Shown here: in pieces, positions 47,797 through 58,104 of the stretch
How positions within the stretch are numbered: position 1 is the stretch's first letter
How the letters are laid out: each line of letters starts with the position of its first letter
Program-made: the position numbers and the translations under genes
The notes under the pieces: model-generated
Told to the model about the DNA's origin: nothing
Database searches by the model: none
Seen by the model: the letters and a program-made list of their open reading frames with translations, nothing else
NCBI GenBank assembly: GCA_025917655.1
Contig: CP084608.1
Location: 372,001-436,000 of the forward strand
Source: Chlorella sorokiniana
Taxonomy: Eukaryota > Chlorophyta > Trebouxiophyceae > Chlorellales > Chlorellaceae
Reading direction: 5' to 3'
DNA length: 64,000 bases

Positions 47797-48162
47797 AGCT
47801 CGGGGCCCCGCCGGCAGCAAGGAGGAGCTGCGGGCTCTGTCGTGACGGGGAGCCGTGTAACCGTACGCTGATCGAAGGCCAACACTCGGCAGTGTGCCGA
47901 GGAAGGCGGTCCAGCTCGGCCAAAAGGCCGCACCAACTTCAAGCAAGTGCTGTCACAGCGCACGCAGCAGACACTCCTTCATCCCCTGCCACCTTTCCAA
48001 AATTCATCGCAGACGAGGCATGGCTGCACAGCATATCATTACAAACCACAGCCGATTGTGGTTCAGGTGCAAACAGCAGAGCACAATGCATGGCAGCTGA
48101 TCATATCGTGTGGCAGGGGGCCAGCGCTGCCGGGGCCGCCCTTCCCAGCCTGCACAGCGCCT
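47797..48162. other. Upstream region of ARP2 and 3' region of the LIN1-like gene
   Basis: Both flanking genes are on the minus strand, so this interval should hold the ARP2 promoter and the 3' untranslated region of the LIN1-like gene. It has no coding-like frame. Confidence 0.45.
48039..48043 (-). terminator. Putative TGTAA poly(A) signal of the LIN1-like gene
   Basis: TGTAA reads on the minus strand about 120 bases after the stop codon at 48163. Distance and orientation fit a green-algal poly(A) signal. Confidence 0.45.
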
Positions 48163-50693
48163 TCACTGCTGCTTCCACTCCACAAACTCCGCCTTGGCCG
48201 CGTCCCAGCTGTACCACTTGCCATCGCTGCTGCTGTAGAAGCCACCGCTGGAGGCATCCCAGTACATGCCCGTGTCTGCGGCAGCAAGACGAACTACTTG
48301 TTTCAATGCTCACTGCAGAGCGGGATGTCAGCCCTCCACCAGACTAAGCCCCTCCTCCCCGAGAAAATCTGTGGCAAAAGTATGTCTGACCCACAGCGTG
48401 CTGAATAAAAAAACATACTTGAGCAGCACCGCAGGTGTCCCCCACTTCGCAGGCAGCACATCAGGCAGATTGAGCCACCGCCACCGCGCTGCACAAGCAG
48501 CCAGCAGCAGGGCCCACAAACGCGTCAGCAGCAGCAGCCCACCGGTGCTGTAGAAGTAACCGGTGGCTGGGTCAAGGTGTACCCTGCCGGGGCCTCGCCC
48601 TCCGGCCCCGCCGCCGCCGCTTGTTTCACCCTGTCCACCAGCTCGGCCTTGTCTAGAATGCCTGTGCTGTCCTGCAGGGAGGCAGCAGGGGGTGCTGTGT
48701 ATGTTGTGTGTATCCGTGTGCGGCTGTGGCAAAGACACGCGGACACACCCAGCCTGCCCAAGCCGCAACGCAGGGCAGCTTTCTCTGGGCCTCCCACGCA
48801 CCACGCCCCGCTCGTCCAGAAACCGCCGCAGCTCCTTGATCGGCCAGCTGGCATAGTCGGTGGTGTCACTGGCAGCTGCTACGGGGCGGGCGCCGGCGCC
48901 GCGCCCCGCCCAGGCGGCCCGCCCGCAGGCAGGCGGCGGCGCCGCCGCCGCCTCAGCTCTGTCGCCCGATGCGCCTGCTTTGCCTCCCTGCTCCTTCTCC
49001 TTCTCGTCGTCAGACGCAAACATGTCTTCGTCGGCATCTTCGTAGGCCGCCTTACCGGCGCCCGCGGCCAGCGGGTTGTTGGAGGGTCCCTCGCCGTTGT
49101 CCACATCGATGTACACGGCGGCGGCCCGCAGGAAGTACTCCTGCGGTACAGACGCAGCACGCACGTGACTCGGCAGTAGCAGGAGGGCTGTATCCGTGGT
49201 GCGGAGCAGGGGGCGGGCTTGAGGTGCGCAGCCGTGCTGGAGCGTGCGTTGGTGTGCAGAGACGCGGGGAACAAGCCTGTGAGCTTGCTGGCGGCCGCTT
49301 CCACCTTGGTCTGGCTGTACACGTCGTTCTCGCCGGCATCCATCAGCTTCATGGCAGCTTCCGTGAGCCGCTGGAACCGCTCCTTGGCTGCCGGGTCGGG
49401 CGCCGCATCCGCCGCGCCGCCGCCGCCGTCGCCGCCGCCGCCCGCGCTTGGCTGGCCGCCGGCCCTGGCCGCCCAGGCGCTTGAGGCCCGCGGCCACCGT
49501 CTCCCCCGGCTGCAGCGCCTGTGCCGCAGTGTACTGCAGCCGCGCTATCTGCGTGGCCGACAGCGGCGCCGCGTCGGCTGCGGCCGCCGCCTCGGCCTGC
49601 CGCTGCGCTCCTCGATCCGCCGCCGCACCTCCTCGCTGACCACCTTGGCTGCAGGGTTGAGGCGGAGGGGACCAAGGCGGCGTCTGCAGTTGCAGGCACG
49701 CAATAAACCCAGAAAAAGACAGCCGCGCAACACTAGCACCCCTCCGCCTGCCCCGCTGCTACGGCCCCCGGATGCCGCGTCCGCCGTGCGCGCGCGCCCG
49801 CCGCGCGCTGCACCGCAGGCCCCCTGAAGCAGCAGCGGCAGCGGCGCTCTGCCGCACCCTCGTCCGACAGCAGCCACGCGTCCTGCGCATCCGCCTCCTC
49901 CTTGTCCTCGCGCTCCACGTAGTTGCCAGACTCGTCGAAGAAGCCGCGGGCGCGCTCCTCCTGCGCGGGGAAGGCAGGCGGGGGGGTGTTTTTACGTTCT
50001 ATCTCTGCTCTATGTTGTTTTGGGGGGGGAGGGTGGTGGTGGTGGTGGTGGTGTGTGTGGGGGGGGTAGTACTTAGGGAGCTCTTGCAGATGAACTCACT
50101 GCTGCCAGGGGCTGTCCCCCTGCCGCAGCGTGTCGCAACCAGCGCCGCCGCGCTCGCGACTTGCCGCCTCATTTCCTTGACCCCAGTCGTGCGCACCCGT
50201 GCCCTTCCCCCACCCCGCACCAGCCCCCACGCCCCCTCTCTCCCTCCACCGCTTGCCTTCAGGTTGAAGGCCTCCAGCTTGATTCCATCCTCCTCCTCCT
50301 GCTCCAGCTCCTCCTCCACTCCCTCCACATCCTCCACCAAGTCGGTGTCGTCCACGACGCGCCCAGCCTTGCGCTTGGCGGCGCGCTTGCTCTGCGCCAT
50401 GCCCACCATGCTCTCCTTCACCGGGCCGCCCTCCTCCGCCTCGATCTGCTGCAGCGTCTTGCCCTTGCGCGCGGCCTTGCGGGCCTTGTCTGCGCGCGCG
50501 GGCGGCAGGTTGAAGCGGGAGACGTCAGCAGAGCGGCGGCAGCAAGGTGGGCGACGGCTTGTGCTCAAACCCGGGGCTGCTGCAGCGGCTTCTATACGAC
50601 TTCACCTGCTTCATGCTTTTGCTGCTTCTGCAGCTTGCGCTCCGCTTCCTCGGCCTTGAGCGCTTCCTGAATGAGGGCGTCGGTTTCGCTCAT
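48163..50693 (-). CDS. CD2BP2: LIN1/CD2BP2-like U5 snRNP factor with SAP-like and OCRE-like C-terminus
   Basis: CD2BP2/LIN1 binds the U5 snRNP during spliceosome assembly. Exons 50693-50606, 50489-50257 and 49960-49858 are exact. Later exons begin near 49655, 49140, 48675 and 48277. The family N-half is clear: KAGRVVDDTD, IKLEAFNLKEERARGFFDES then GNYVERED, DAWLLSDE, ALQPGETVAAGLKRLGGQG, and RLTEAAMKLMDAGENDVYSQ. EDADEDMFASDDEKEKE follows. Where animal proteins have a GYF domain, this one has WPIKELRRFLDERGV plus DSTGILDKAELVDRVKQ, resembling a small SAP-like helical domain. It ends with an OCRE-like aromatic repeat (PATGYFYST, TGMYWDASSGGFYSSSDGKW). The intron after 50257 has an AAG|GCAAGC donor. 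Missing bases are inferred near 49600, in the Gly-rich stretch near 49450, and near 48575. It diverges from the Mpv17 gene. Confidence 0.85.
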
Positions 50694-51248
50694 ACTGAAT
50701 ACACAGAAATGGATACTTTTTGAACGAGATCGTGCGTTCGGGATCCAAAGGCTCCACTCAGGAATGGCGATCGGTTGATCGCACTGTGGGTCTCGCACAG
50801 GCCGTTGATGCAGCACAAGAGAAACTTGGGGCCTCCAGAACTCGATCGGGCCAGCCATTGGGGCCTCCAATGCCTCAGATACAGGGAACAACGCCACGGC
50901 AGTCCAGCTGTCAGCTGGGGGAGTGAATTGAGAGCGATTCGGGCGTCTGTAGTATTCATCGCACGGTTTATCAGCGATCGCAAGTGTCGCAGCGGCAGTT
51001 GGGTCGCTTTCGGGTCTGTCGCAATCGCTTCGATCGCTCTCACTGCGCCTGCTGCCTGTGGCGCAATGCAGATCCTGCGAATGAGTTGCAGGGCTGGCCG
51101 CGTCATGTGCCAGGCGGCCCGCCGGAGCGGCGGCGGCCTTCCGCCCGCTGCAGCCCCCGCTGCGCGCAAGTTTGCTGCAGCGCGCGGGGCTGGCTGGCAG
51201 CGGGCCAGCGCTGAACAATGACAGCGGCCTCTTAGGTACGCTCAAAAC
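50694..51248. promoter_or_regulatory. Shared upstream region of the LIN1-like and Mpv17 genes
   Basis: These 555 bases separate divergent genes. CGATCG/GATCGC words recur here (near 50768, 50970 and 51030) more than in the flanks, but no function is known. No gene is evident. Confidence 0.4.
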
Positions 51249-51365
51249 TTGAATTGCAAGGATGAGCATGTGCAGTTGAGTGCTTCAAAAGCGTGGCCAT
51301 TGCCGCCGGTCTTGCGCAGGCTTGCTGCGCCGCTTGCGCGAGCAGCGCCCTCCTTCCGCACGTTT

Positions 51366-51399
<34 letters not shown>

Positions 51400-52732
51400 G
51401 CAGCAGTGGCGGCGGCGGTGGCGGTGGCGGCGGCGGCGGCGGCCTGTGGGCGGCCTACCTTGCGCTGCTCGAGCGCAAGCCGGTTGCCACCAAGTCGCTC
51501 ACAGCTGCACTGCTCAACGGCCTCGGCGATGCCATCGCCCAAACCCAGTTTGAGAAAGGCGACTTTGACTGGAAGCGCTTTGGCATCTTCAGTTTCCTGG
51601 TGAGGCTGCAGGGACTGGGGGTGGGGAAGGATGCCGGCTGACCTGGCACAGGCGGCGGGCTGATCTGTGCAGAGGCAGCAGCGGCGGCTTTCCGCCCACC
51701 CACTGCCGAGGCCGCCTGTTCGGCATGGGCCGCATTGAGCACCAGCGCACCGCTTGCCCTACCGCGCCTCAAGGCGCCCTCCTGGCCCCACTGCGCGCCT
51801 CTGCGTGGACCCTCTCCTTCCTTTGAGAGAACAACAACAACGTTATACACAGACATGGCGTCGCCCACCTCGCCCCCTCAACCTCTACAACCCAAACCCG
51901 CAGGGCCTGGTGCTGATTGGGCCCGCCCTGCACGTGTGGTACGGATCCCTCGGCTCGATCGTCAAGGCGGGCGGCAACAGCGGGGCGCTGCTGCGCATGG
52001 CTGTGGACCAGCTCGCCTTTGCCCCCGTCTTCATCTCGAGTGAGTGAGCAGCTGCAGCGCTGCTGCTACCTGCCGTGCTGCCGCGTGGGAGGTGCCGACA
52101 GCAGCGGGACCCTGCAGCGGCACGCGGGGACTGTGCTAGAGTGCCGCGCAGCCCTCGCCGCCGCTTCGGCCGCCCCGCGCCTGCAGCACCGCCCCTGCCA
52201 CTCATTCCTTTGCTAGCTCATGCCTTCCTCTCACCTGCCGGGCTCTTATCCGTTTGCTTATGCTGCCCTCTCCAGCTGCGGCCAGCAAGGCTTCTATCAA
52301 CTCCCCTTTTCTATTGTGTGCCCCCACCACCCCACCCCCTCCTGCAGCCATCCTGGCATCCATCATGGCGCTGGAGGGCAAGGGGCGGAGGCGCCTGCTC
52401 GCCTGCGCCGCGACCTGCCCGATATCGTGCGCTCCAACTGGCTGCTCTGGGTCCCCTTCCAGTTCGTCAACTTCCGCTTCGTGCCGCCGCAGCTGCAGGC
52501 GAGGCGCGGGGGGCCAGGGGCCGCTGGGTTGGTTTGGTGGGATGCGGCGGGCAGGCAAGGATGGGGGATGCAGGCGAGCAGGGAGGGGGAGGGGCGCGCC
52601 ATGGGGGTTTTTTGCGGCCATGGCCTGCCCAGGCACCCTCATGTGCGGTACACTGTGGTACCGCAGGTGCTCATGGCCAACATGGTGTCCCTGATCTGGA
52701 ACACCTACATGTCCTGGAAGAGCCACGCGTGA
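51249..52732 (+). CDS. Mpv17/PMP22 family inner-membrane protein
   Basis: Mpv17/PMP22 proteins are small four-helix proteins of mitochondrial, peroxisomal or plastid membranes. Exons are about 51249-51599, 51904-52039, 52348-52498 and 52667-52732. The first encodes an Arg/Ala-rich leader (RRLAAPLARAAPSFRTFSSG), a long Gly run, then YLALLERKPVATKSLTAALL and GDAIAQTQFEKGDFDWKRFG. Exon 2 holds GPALHVWYGSL and VDQLAFAPVFI. The family signature follows as DIVRSNWLLWVPFQFVNFRF and MVSLIWNTYMSWKSHA. The leader suggests organelle import. No in-frame ATG precedes the leader. The start is therefore unresolved; an upstream exon or a missing base near 51262 are the main options. A G is inferred missing in the run at 52382-52385. 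The third intron uses a CAG|GCGAGG donor. Confidence 0.85.
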
Positions 52733-53487
52733 GGCGCAGCTGCCAGCCCAACAGCAGCCCTTGCAGCCAGGCGAGCCGGCAAGCGGTGTGCCAGCAGGCG
52801 TGCCTGCTCTGGGCTGCACCATTTTTTGCAATGGTACGTCAGCACTGGCGGACAGCTTTGGCAGGATCACGCTGGGCGCAAGCATCACTGGCAACCCAAA
52901 CATCTGCTGGTTTCTTGAGATAATTACAGAGCGGGAGGCGTCGCCGACGCGTCACTACTGCAACTACGAAGGGCGAGAGGTGGCGGGGAGGATGGAAACG
53001 AGGCAGGATTGAGAGTTTGGTTGGTTCGTTGGGCTGTGGGGTGTAGGGTACAAAGCAATCGAGGGAAGCATGGGGAAGAGGCGTGGCTGGAGCAAAACGC
53101 GGCAGCAGGGCACAGAACAATCGTGCCGCCTGCTGCCATGGCCAGGAGAGAAGGAGGCGCGCTGTGAGCCTTGTACACAGCATGGGATTTGCTGCTGCAG
53201 GTGCATTTGTTGTAAGAGCGTCTGCCCAGGCAGAAATACAGGAGCGAAAGGGCAACAACCTCGAGAAGCCTATGGCAACCGACAGTAGCAAAGGGCAAAG
53301 AAAGAATGGGAGGAAAATAAAATAAGGAGTCTTTGTGTGCATTGCAGGCATTGTCGATGTTTGATCGATCAGGTGGGAGCGTGCGATTGGGCGCGAGAGG
53401 GTGGACGAGAGAAGCGGGAGAGCCGCGGGGGAGAGAGGTTGCAGGGGATGGGACGTTGGGCCGCCGCGGGGACCGCGGCCGGCTGGC
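52733..53487. other. Convergent 3' regions of the Mpv17 and BTB genes
   Basis: The two genes converge here, so the interval should hold two 3' untranslated regions. A sense TGTAA for Mpv17 lies at 53211-53215 and an antisense one for the BTB gene at 52928-52924. If both are used, the transcripts would overlap tail-to-tail by about 290 bases. No coding frame is convincing. Confidence 0.4.
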
Positions 53488-54816
53488 TCACTGGATGCGG
53501 CCGGCGGCGGCTGCCGCGGTCGCCAGCAGGCTGCAGGCACGCTCGGGAGGGGTGCAGGCCCAGCGCGCATCCCGCAGGAGGTGGGCGTAGTGCTGCGCGG
53601 CGCGCGCGTGGGCGGCGCTGCCGGGCGACAGGCTGGCGCCGCCGCCCGCGACGATGCCCATGCCCGGGTGGATGGGCGCCGCCCACTCCAGGCGCGTGTC
53701 CCAGCTGCCCGCGATGTCGGCGGGGCGGCAGGGGCAGCGGGGGCAGCCCTCCTGCGCCTCGCGGCTCCACCAGTAAGCATCCAGGGCCAGGCACTTGAGC
53801 TGCGAGTCGTCAAAGGCGGCCCGCAGCCGCCGCACACCTGCCGCCCGTCGTGCCACACGGCGCAGCAGCGTGAGCCCCGCGCCAGGCACTGCAGCGCCCA
53901 GGGCAGCAGCAGGGCGGCGGCGCCGCCCAGGCGGTGCCGCGACGCCAGCTGGAAAGCCGCGGCCGCCTGCTGCGGCTTCAGCGGCGCCGCCGGGTGCGCA
54001 TACTGCTCGCACAGCCAGGTGTCGGCCTGCTGCAGCACATCGCCCACCCCAAAGTAGTCTGCCAGCTGCAGCACGCCCGAAATGGTGTCCCACTGTAGCA
54101 AGGGGAGCGGCGGGCGCGGTGCGGCGGGTTGCAACAGCGGGGCACGCCTGACCCTGGCTGGCGCATGTCACATCCTCAAGCCTGTCACGGTTCCTGGCAA
54201 GCAGATGCACAGCAACAGCAAGGGCAGCATGGGGGCTGGAGGCAAAGGGGGCGCGGAGCGCCAGCGGCGGCGGGGCGCACCTGAAATGCCACCTCGCTTC
54301 TGTACAACAGCCTCAGGAAGCTGCTGAACTCCTCGCTGGTGGCTTCCCTGACGCCCTCCGGCACCGTGGAGGGCTCCGAATTGGGCAGCAAGGACAGGTG
54401 CGGGCAGCGCCCTTCGCGCCCGGCTTCCCGCTGGAGAGCCACAAGAGACGCCAGATGTTTGGATGACATGGCCAGAACTTGCGTGTGGGCGAGGTAGAGC
54501 CGGCCGCCGAAACTCAGAACAATATCGGCAAGCCCCTCCAAGTCCTCACGACAAACGCCGGGCAGGTGGGACGCCTCCACCTCCCCATCTCCGCTCCGAG
54601 GGACCATGGCGAGATTAGGATAGGGCGAACAGATGTCGAACGGAGCATTCACGTCCACTTCACGTCCCTTCATGCCATCGCAGGACAGCAGCCGAACCCG
54701 TACTCGCCGGGTTAAGGGCACCGCTTGGGGAATGCGACACGCAGAAGCAGCATGAACCGTAAGGAAGGGCAGCGCGAACGACGCCTCCCCGCCCCGTGGC
54801 AGGACAGCCCCGCCAT
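53488..54816 (-). CDS. BTB/POZ-domain protein
   Basis: Two exons are seen, about 54816-54281 and 54092-53488. The BTB fold is recognisable from LADIVLSFGGRLYLAHTQVL and AMSSKHLASL, through EEFSSFLRLLYRSEVAF, to VLQLADYFGVGDVLQQADTW and LCEQYA. BTB proteins usually dimerise and often serve as cullin-3 adaptors. No kelch or zinc-finger partner domain follows. The C-terminal 150 residues are Ala/Arg-rich and contain a Cys pair (CPRCPC). I place the start at the ATG at 54816 (MAGLSC). Joining it to the long open frame requires a missing G in the run at about 54787-54795. A second base is missing at about 53875-53878, where the frame passes from ALQCLARG to LTLLRRVARR. The start is the least certain part. 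Confidence 0.75.
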
Positions 54817-55033
54817 GTCGGCGCCGTTGGCACCATCTTTACTGAGGGAGCCCAGGCATGTTTGTAAATGGCGGAAGGGGAAATCGATGATCTGAATGTT
54901 GACCGCAAGATTGAGCAAGGCTGCGGAGTGTGGAGCTGGCAAACGCCGTGCAAAACTACAAATAAAGCAGCCCTCCGCCTCCCGGGCGTTGGGACAACCG
55001 ACGGTCCTGTGTCGCAACAACAGAAGCACTTCC

Positions 55034-57043
55034 TCAAAGCGACGGCTGAACCTGCTGCAGCAAAGTGGCCAGCTGGGCCTCCAGGGCATCCAGGCGCGCA
55101 TTCAATTCGCGCCGAGTGTCTGCCACAGCCCGCTGCAAAGCGCACACGGCGTGCACGACCACGGGAGGCACGCCCGCTGGCGGCTCAGCAGCCGTGACTG
55201 CCTGTCGTGTACGCGCACTCACGCCTCCGTTGTTGACGCCTGCCAGCATGCCGGGCGGCAGCCTGTAGCAGCACAGCCAGACACGAGACGGCGCCGCAGC
55301 CAGGTAACCGCTGCGCGTCAGAGCTGCGCCCATGAAGGGTGGCGGGGCCAGCTTGGGTGTGGCCGCCAGCAAGGCCCACACGTGAACCTGGCCTCCCTCA
55401 GCCGCAGCAGCCAGGCCCCTGACGCGCACGCTGCTGCCCTCTGGGACGTCTTCGGGCAGCGGCAGTGCCGCCGTGCTGTCTTGCTGCGTCAGGCCGCCGT
55501 GCAGGCTGCACACGGCCAGTGCGGGCTGACAGGTGCTGCCTGCCAGCATTGCCATCCCGCCTGCCTCCACCAAACAGTCAGGGGTCAAGTCCAGATCGAT
55601 GCTTTCAGCCTCGCAGCTGCCAGGGAAGCCCAGCAGCGTCGCGTGGCCCAAGGCCGGCTGAGGCGCGCCGGGCTGCGCGCAGCGGCAGCTGCTGCCACCA
55701 CCTGCCTGGGCTTCCTGCTCTGCCGGCTGCCACTCTGTGCTCGCGGCTGCCGGCAGCAGGAACATGGCTGGGATCGAGGGCGCTGCACCATCCGAGGGCG
55801 TTGCCGTCGAGCGTAGGATGCCGTGGCGGGGCAGCAGCACCCCTCTGGCTTCGGCCTCGCTGGCGTCCTCCTCGCTGGTAGCAACGGCAGTTGCCACACC
55901 GACATGCGCCTCTGCACTCTGGGCGAGATCCACGGCCGCCCCGCTCGTAGACGTCAGCAGTGGCTGTGCTGTGCGGGCCGCGACAGCCTGCAGCCCGCGC
56001 TGCAGCACGTCCGCATGCAGCTGCTGTGTGCCGCCCCCGCCGCCTTGCAGCCAGGCTCCTATTGGCCGTCCGGAGGCCACAAGCAGCCCGCCCTCGCCCG
56101 CGGCTGCAAGCCCGCGGACGGGGCCTGGCACGCTCGGCAGCACCTGCCGCCGCTCCAGCAGCTGCCAGCCTGCGAGAGCAGCCACGGTGACCGGCATCAT
56201 GCCCTGGTCTGGCCCTGCTTGGTCCCTGCTGAAGTCGGGGCAGTTGAGAACACAGGCTGGAAGCACCCCGACAGGCAGAGCCAAAGGCTGGTCAAGGCTC
56301 ACCCCTGCCAAAGCTCAACACCTCCAGCTCCTGCCCGCCCCAACAGATCGCCAGCTGGCCGTCCTCAGCGCCTGCGCAGCGAGGCCGCCGCATCCAAGCA
56401 ACGCTGCAGCGCAGGGCACCGCCGCTGCGCGCCGCGCTGGCTGGCTCCGGCACTGTCAACAGCAGGCTGCAGCCGCCGTCCAGGCCGGCCGCCATGCGCA
56501 GCAGCTGGAGCTGCCCAGGCGCCAGCAGGGCGCAGACTGGCTGCAGCGGGTGCCAGGCGCAGGCGGCCCAGGCTGCATCGCCGTCGTGGCCCGGCAAGCT
56601 GCTGGCAGGAGCCTTGGCGACGGAGGCAGGCAGACTGCTGCCGCTGCTGCTGGCTTCAAGCGGGACAAAGTGGGCCTCGCTGCCGGCCAGCGCGGCTGCC
56701 CAGCACAGCGCTGCCTCGCTGCCTGCGTTGCTCGCTACGCCGGACAAGGCGCCGCCACTGGCCCCGCTCGCCTCGCTGCTGCTGGCTGCCACAGCCGTGA
56801 TGCTGGCCGGGCACTCCAGCAGGCACCGCACCGGCTTCACTGCATCTGGCGCGGCAGCGAGCAGCAGCAGGCGGCGCTCCACGGCCGCGATCGCCAGCCG
56901 GCGGCCCGCGACATACGCCAGCAGGTGTCCGCCGGCGCCTGGCCGCCCGGGATGACGGCGTCTGTGGCCAGGCACTTTGCCTGCGTGAGCTGCACGGCAG
57001 CGGCTGGCCCTGCCTGCATGCCGCTTTCAACTGCGCTCCCCAT
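55034..57043 (-). CDS. Beta-propeller plus C-terminal coiled-coil protein, possible WDCP homologue
   Basis: The ATG at 57043 opens MGSAVESGMQAGPAAAVQLT. Exon 1 runs to about 56302 and is followed by a large exon from about 56217 to 55034. The protein is Ala/Gly/Leu-rich with beta-strand patches typical of a degenerate WD40 propeller: HLLAYVAGRRLAIAAVERRL, AACAWHPLQPVCALLAPGQL, GQLAICWGGQELEVLSF and GQVHVWALLA. It ends in a predicted coiled coil (RRELNARLDALEAQLATLLQ). The segment MAMLAGSTCQPALAVCSL resembles the second half of animal WDCP, which also ends in a coiled coil. The similarity is weak and is inferred by eye. A missing base is inferred near 56945. TMEM230 lies 148 bases upstream and the BTB gene 217 bases downstream, all on one strand. 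Confidence 0.6.
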
Positions 57044-57191
57044 CCGCTATGCCGCCGCCGCCGCTGCCGCTGCCGCCGCCGCCGGCACTGCTGCTGCTGG
57101 GTGCTAACAAGTTTGTTTGTTGAGCTGCACACGTTGAGCTGCACACAAAATCTAGAGGAGGCAGGCGCCTGCCTGCGGAAACCAGGCAGCG

Positions 57192-57680
57192 CTACTGCAG
57201 CGCGGGCAGGTCGGGGATGTCGTCCCAGGAGTAGCCACGGCGCCCCTTCCACACCATGTAAGCGATGCGCCTGCATTGGAAACAAAGCGGAAGTGGCAGG
57301 GTCACGAAGGGCGGATGCATGTGTGTGACGGTGCTTGACCGGGAAGGCCTGCACAGGCAGACGCTCACGTGAAGTGGAAGCCGGGGATGAAGACCAGCAG
57401 TCCCAGCACCCACAGTCCAATCAGTGCATGGGAGCCCTCGGTCTGCCACAGCACAAGGCCCGAGATGAACATGGCCAGGCCTGCAGGAGCGGTGCGGCCA
57501 GCGTCGGCCGGGCGGCAAGGTAGAGCTCGCGGCACTGCTGCGTCCGCCGCCCTGCTCAGGCACAGTTGACCAGGAAGCTTCCAGCAGGAGATTGCAGCAG
57601 ACAGTGCTGCCCTCGCCTGCCACGGTCAATCCGATCGCCAGATAGACAGACTTCCAGGGCACTTGCTGGACCGGCATCAT
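57192..57680 (-). CDS. TMEM230: TMEM230 family two-helix membrane protein
   Basis: TMEM230 proteins are small vesicle/endomembrane proteins with two transmembrane helices. Exons 57680-57617, 57480-57369 and 57270-57192 keep phase and give about 85 residues, shorter than animal TMEM230 because the polar N-tail is reduced. Helix 1 is SVYLAIGLTVAGLAMFISGL. Helix 2 is ALIGLWVLGLLVFIPGFHF. The family signature RIAYMVWKGRRGYSWDDIPD ends the protein. The first intron has a GC donor (GCAG|GCGAGG), required to join helix 1. The first of two consecutive ATGs is at 57680; an upstream exon extending the N-tail cannot be excluded. It diverges from CPSF2. Confidence 0.88.
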   Translation of the reverse strand: MMPVQQVPWKSVYLAIGLTVAGEGSTVCCNLLLEASWSTVPEQGGGRSSAASSTLPPGRRWPHRSCRPGHVHLGPCAVADRGLPCTDWTVGAGTAGLHPRLPLHVSVCLCRPSRSSTVTHMHPPFVTLPLPLCFQCRRIAYMVWKGRRGYSWDDIPDLPALQ

Positions 57681-58104
57681 GGCTTAGAACAAATGAATGC
57701 AGGCAAAGAGGAAGGGGCGGGCCCCCAGGCTCCAACTCACGAAGACTGATCGAGATGCAGCAGGGTGACGTAAGTCGCGTCTCGGAACAACTGAATCGAG
57801 TTTCAGAGCTTACGCAGCATGCTCCACCGGCAGCGCGAGGCTTTAAAGAGGCGCCCTGGATTTTTGTTGCCAGGTTGGCAGCCAGGACAAGCGCCATCGC
57901 TCCATGCAACGTTCGCCTCTTCTTTATACAGGTGTGGATCGCTGTCAGCCTCACCCTAGCGCGCCTTTCTCTCAGCACCTGGGCAAAGAGTTTGCAGGCA
58001 GCTGTTCTTCGCTGATTCGCCCAAATCGGGCAGGCATCGATTACCAGCGAGGTTTACAGCTGTCAGGCAACTAGCAGAACGACCCTGCCGCCAGGGGCCG
58101 ACCC
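57681..58104. promoter_or_regulatory. Shared upstream region of TMEM230 and CPSF2
   Basis: These 424 bases lie between divergent start codons and must contain both promoters. No defined element is recognised. Confidence 0.45.

Noticed and set aside
50694-51230. Recurrent GCGATCGC-like words as cyanobacterial HIP1 sites
   Set aside because: Only a few near-matches occur and the locus is clearly nuclear and eukaryotic, so plastid or cyanobacterial transfer is not supported.
51262-51282. ATG at 51262 as the simple Mpv17 start
   Set aside because: It is out of frame with the leader and reaches TGA after five codons, so it can only be used if a base is missing or an upstream exon exists.
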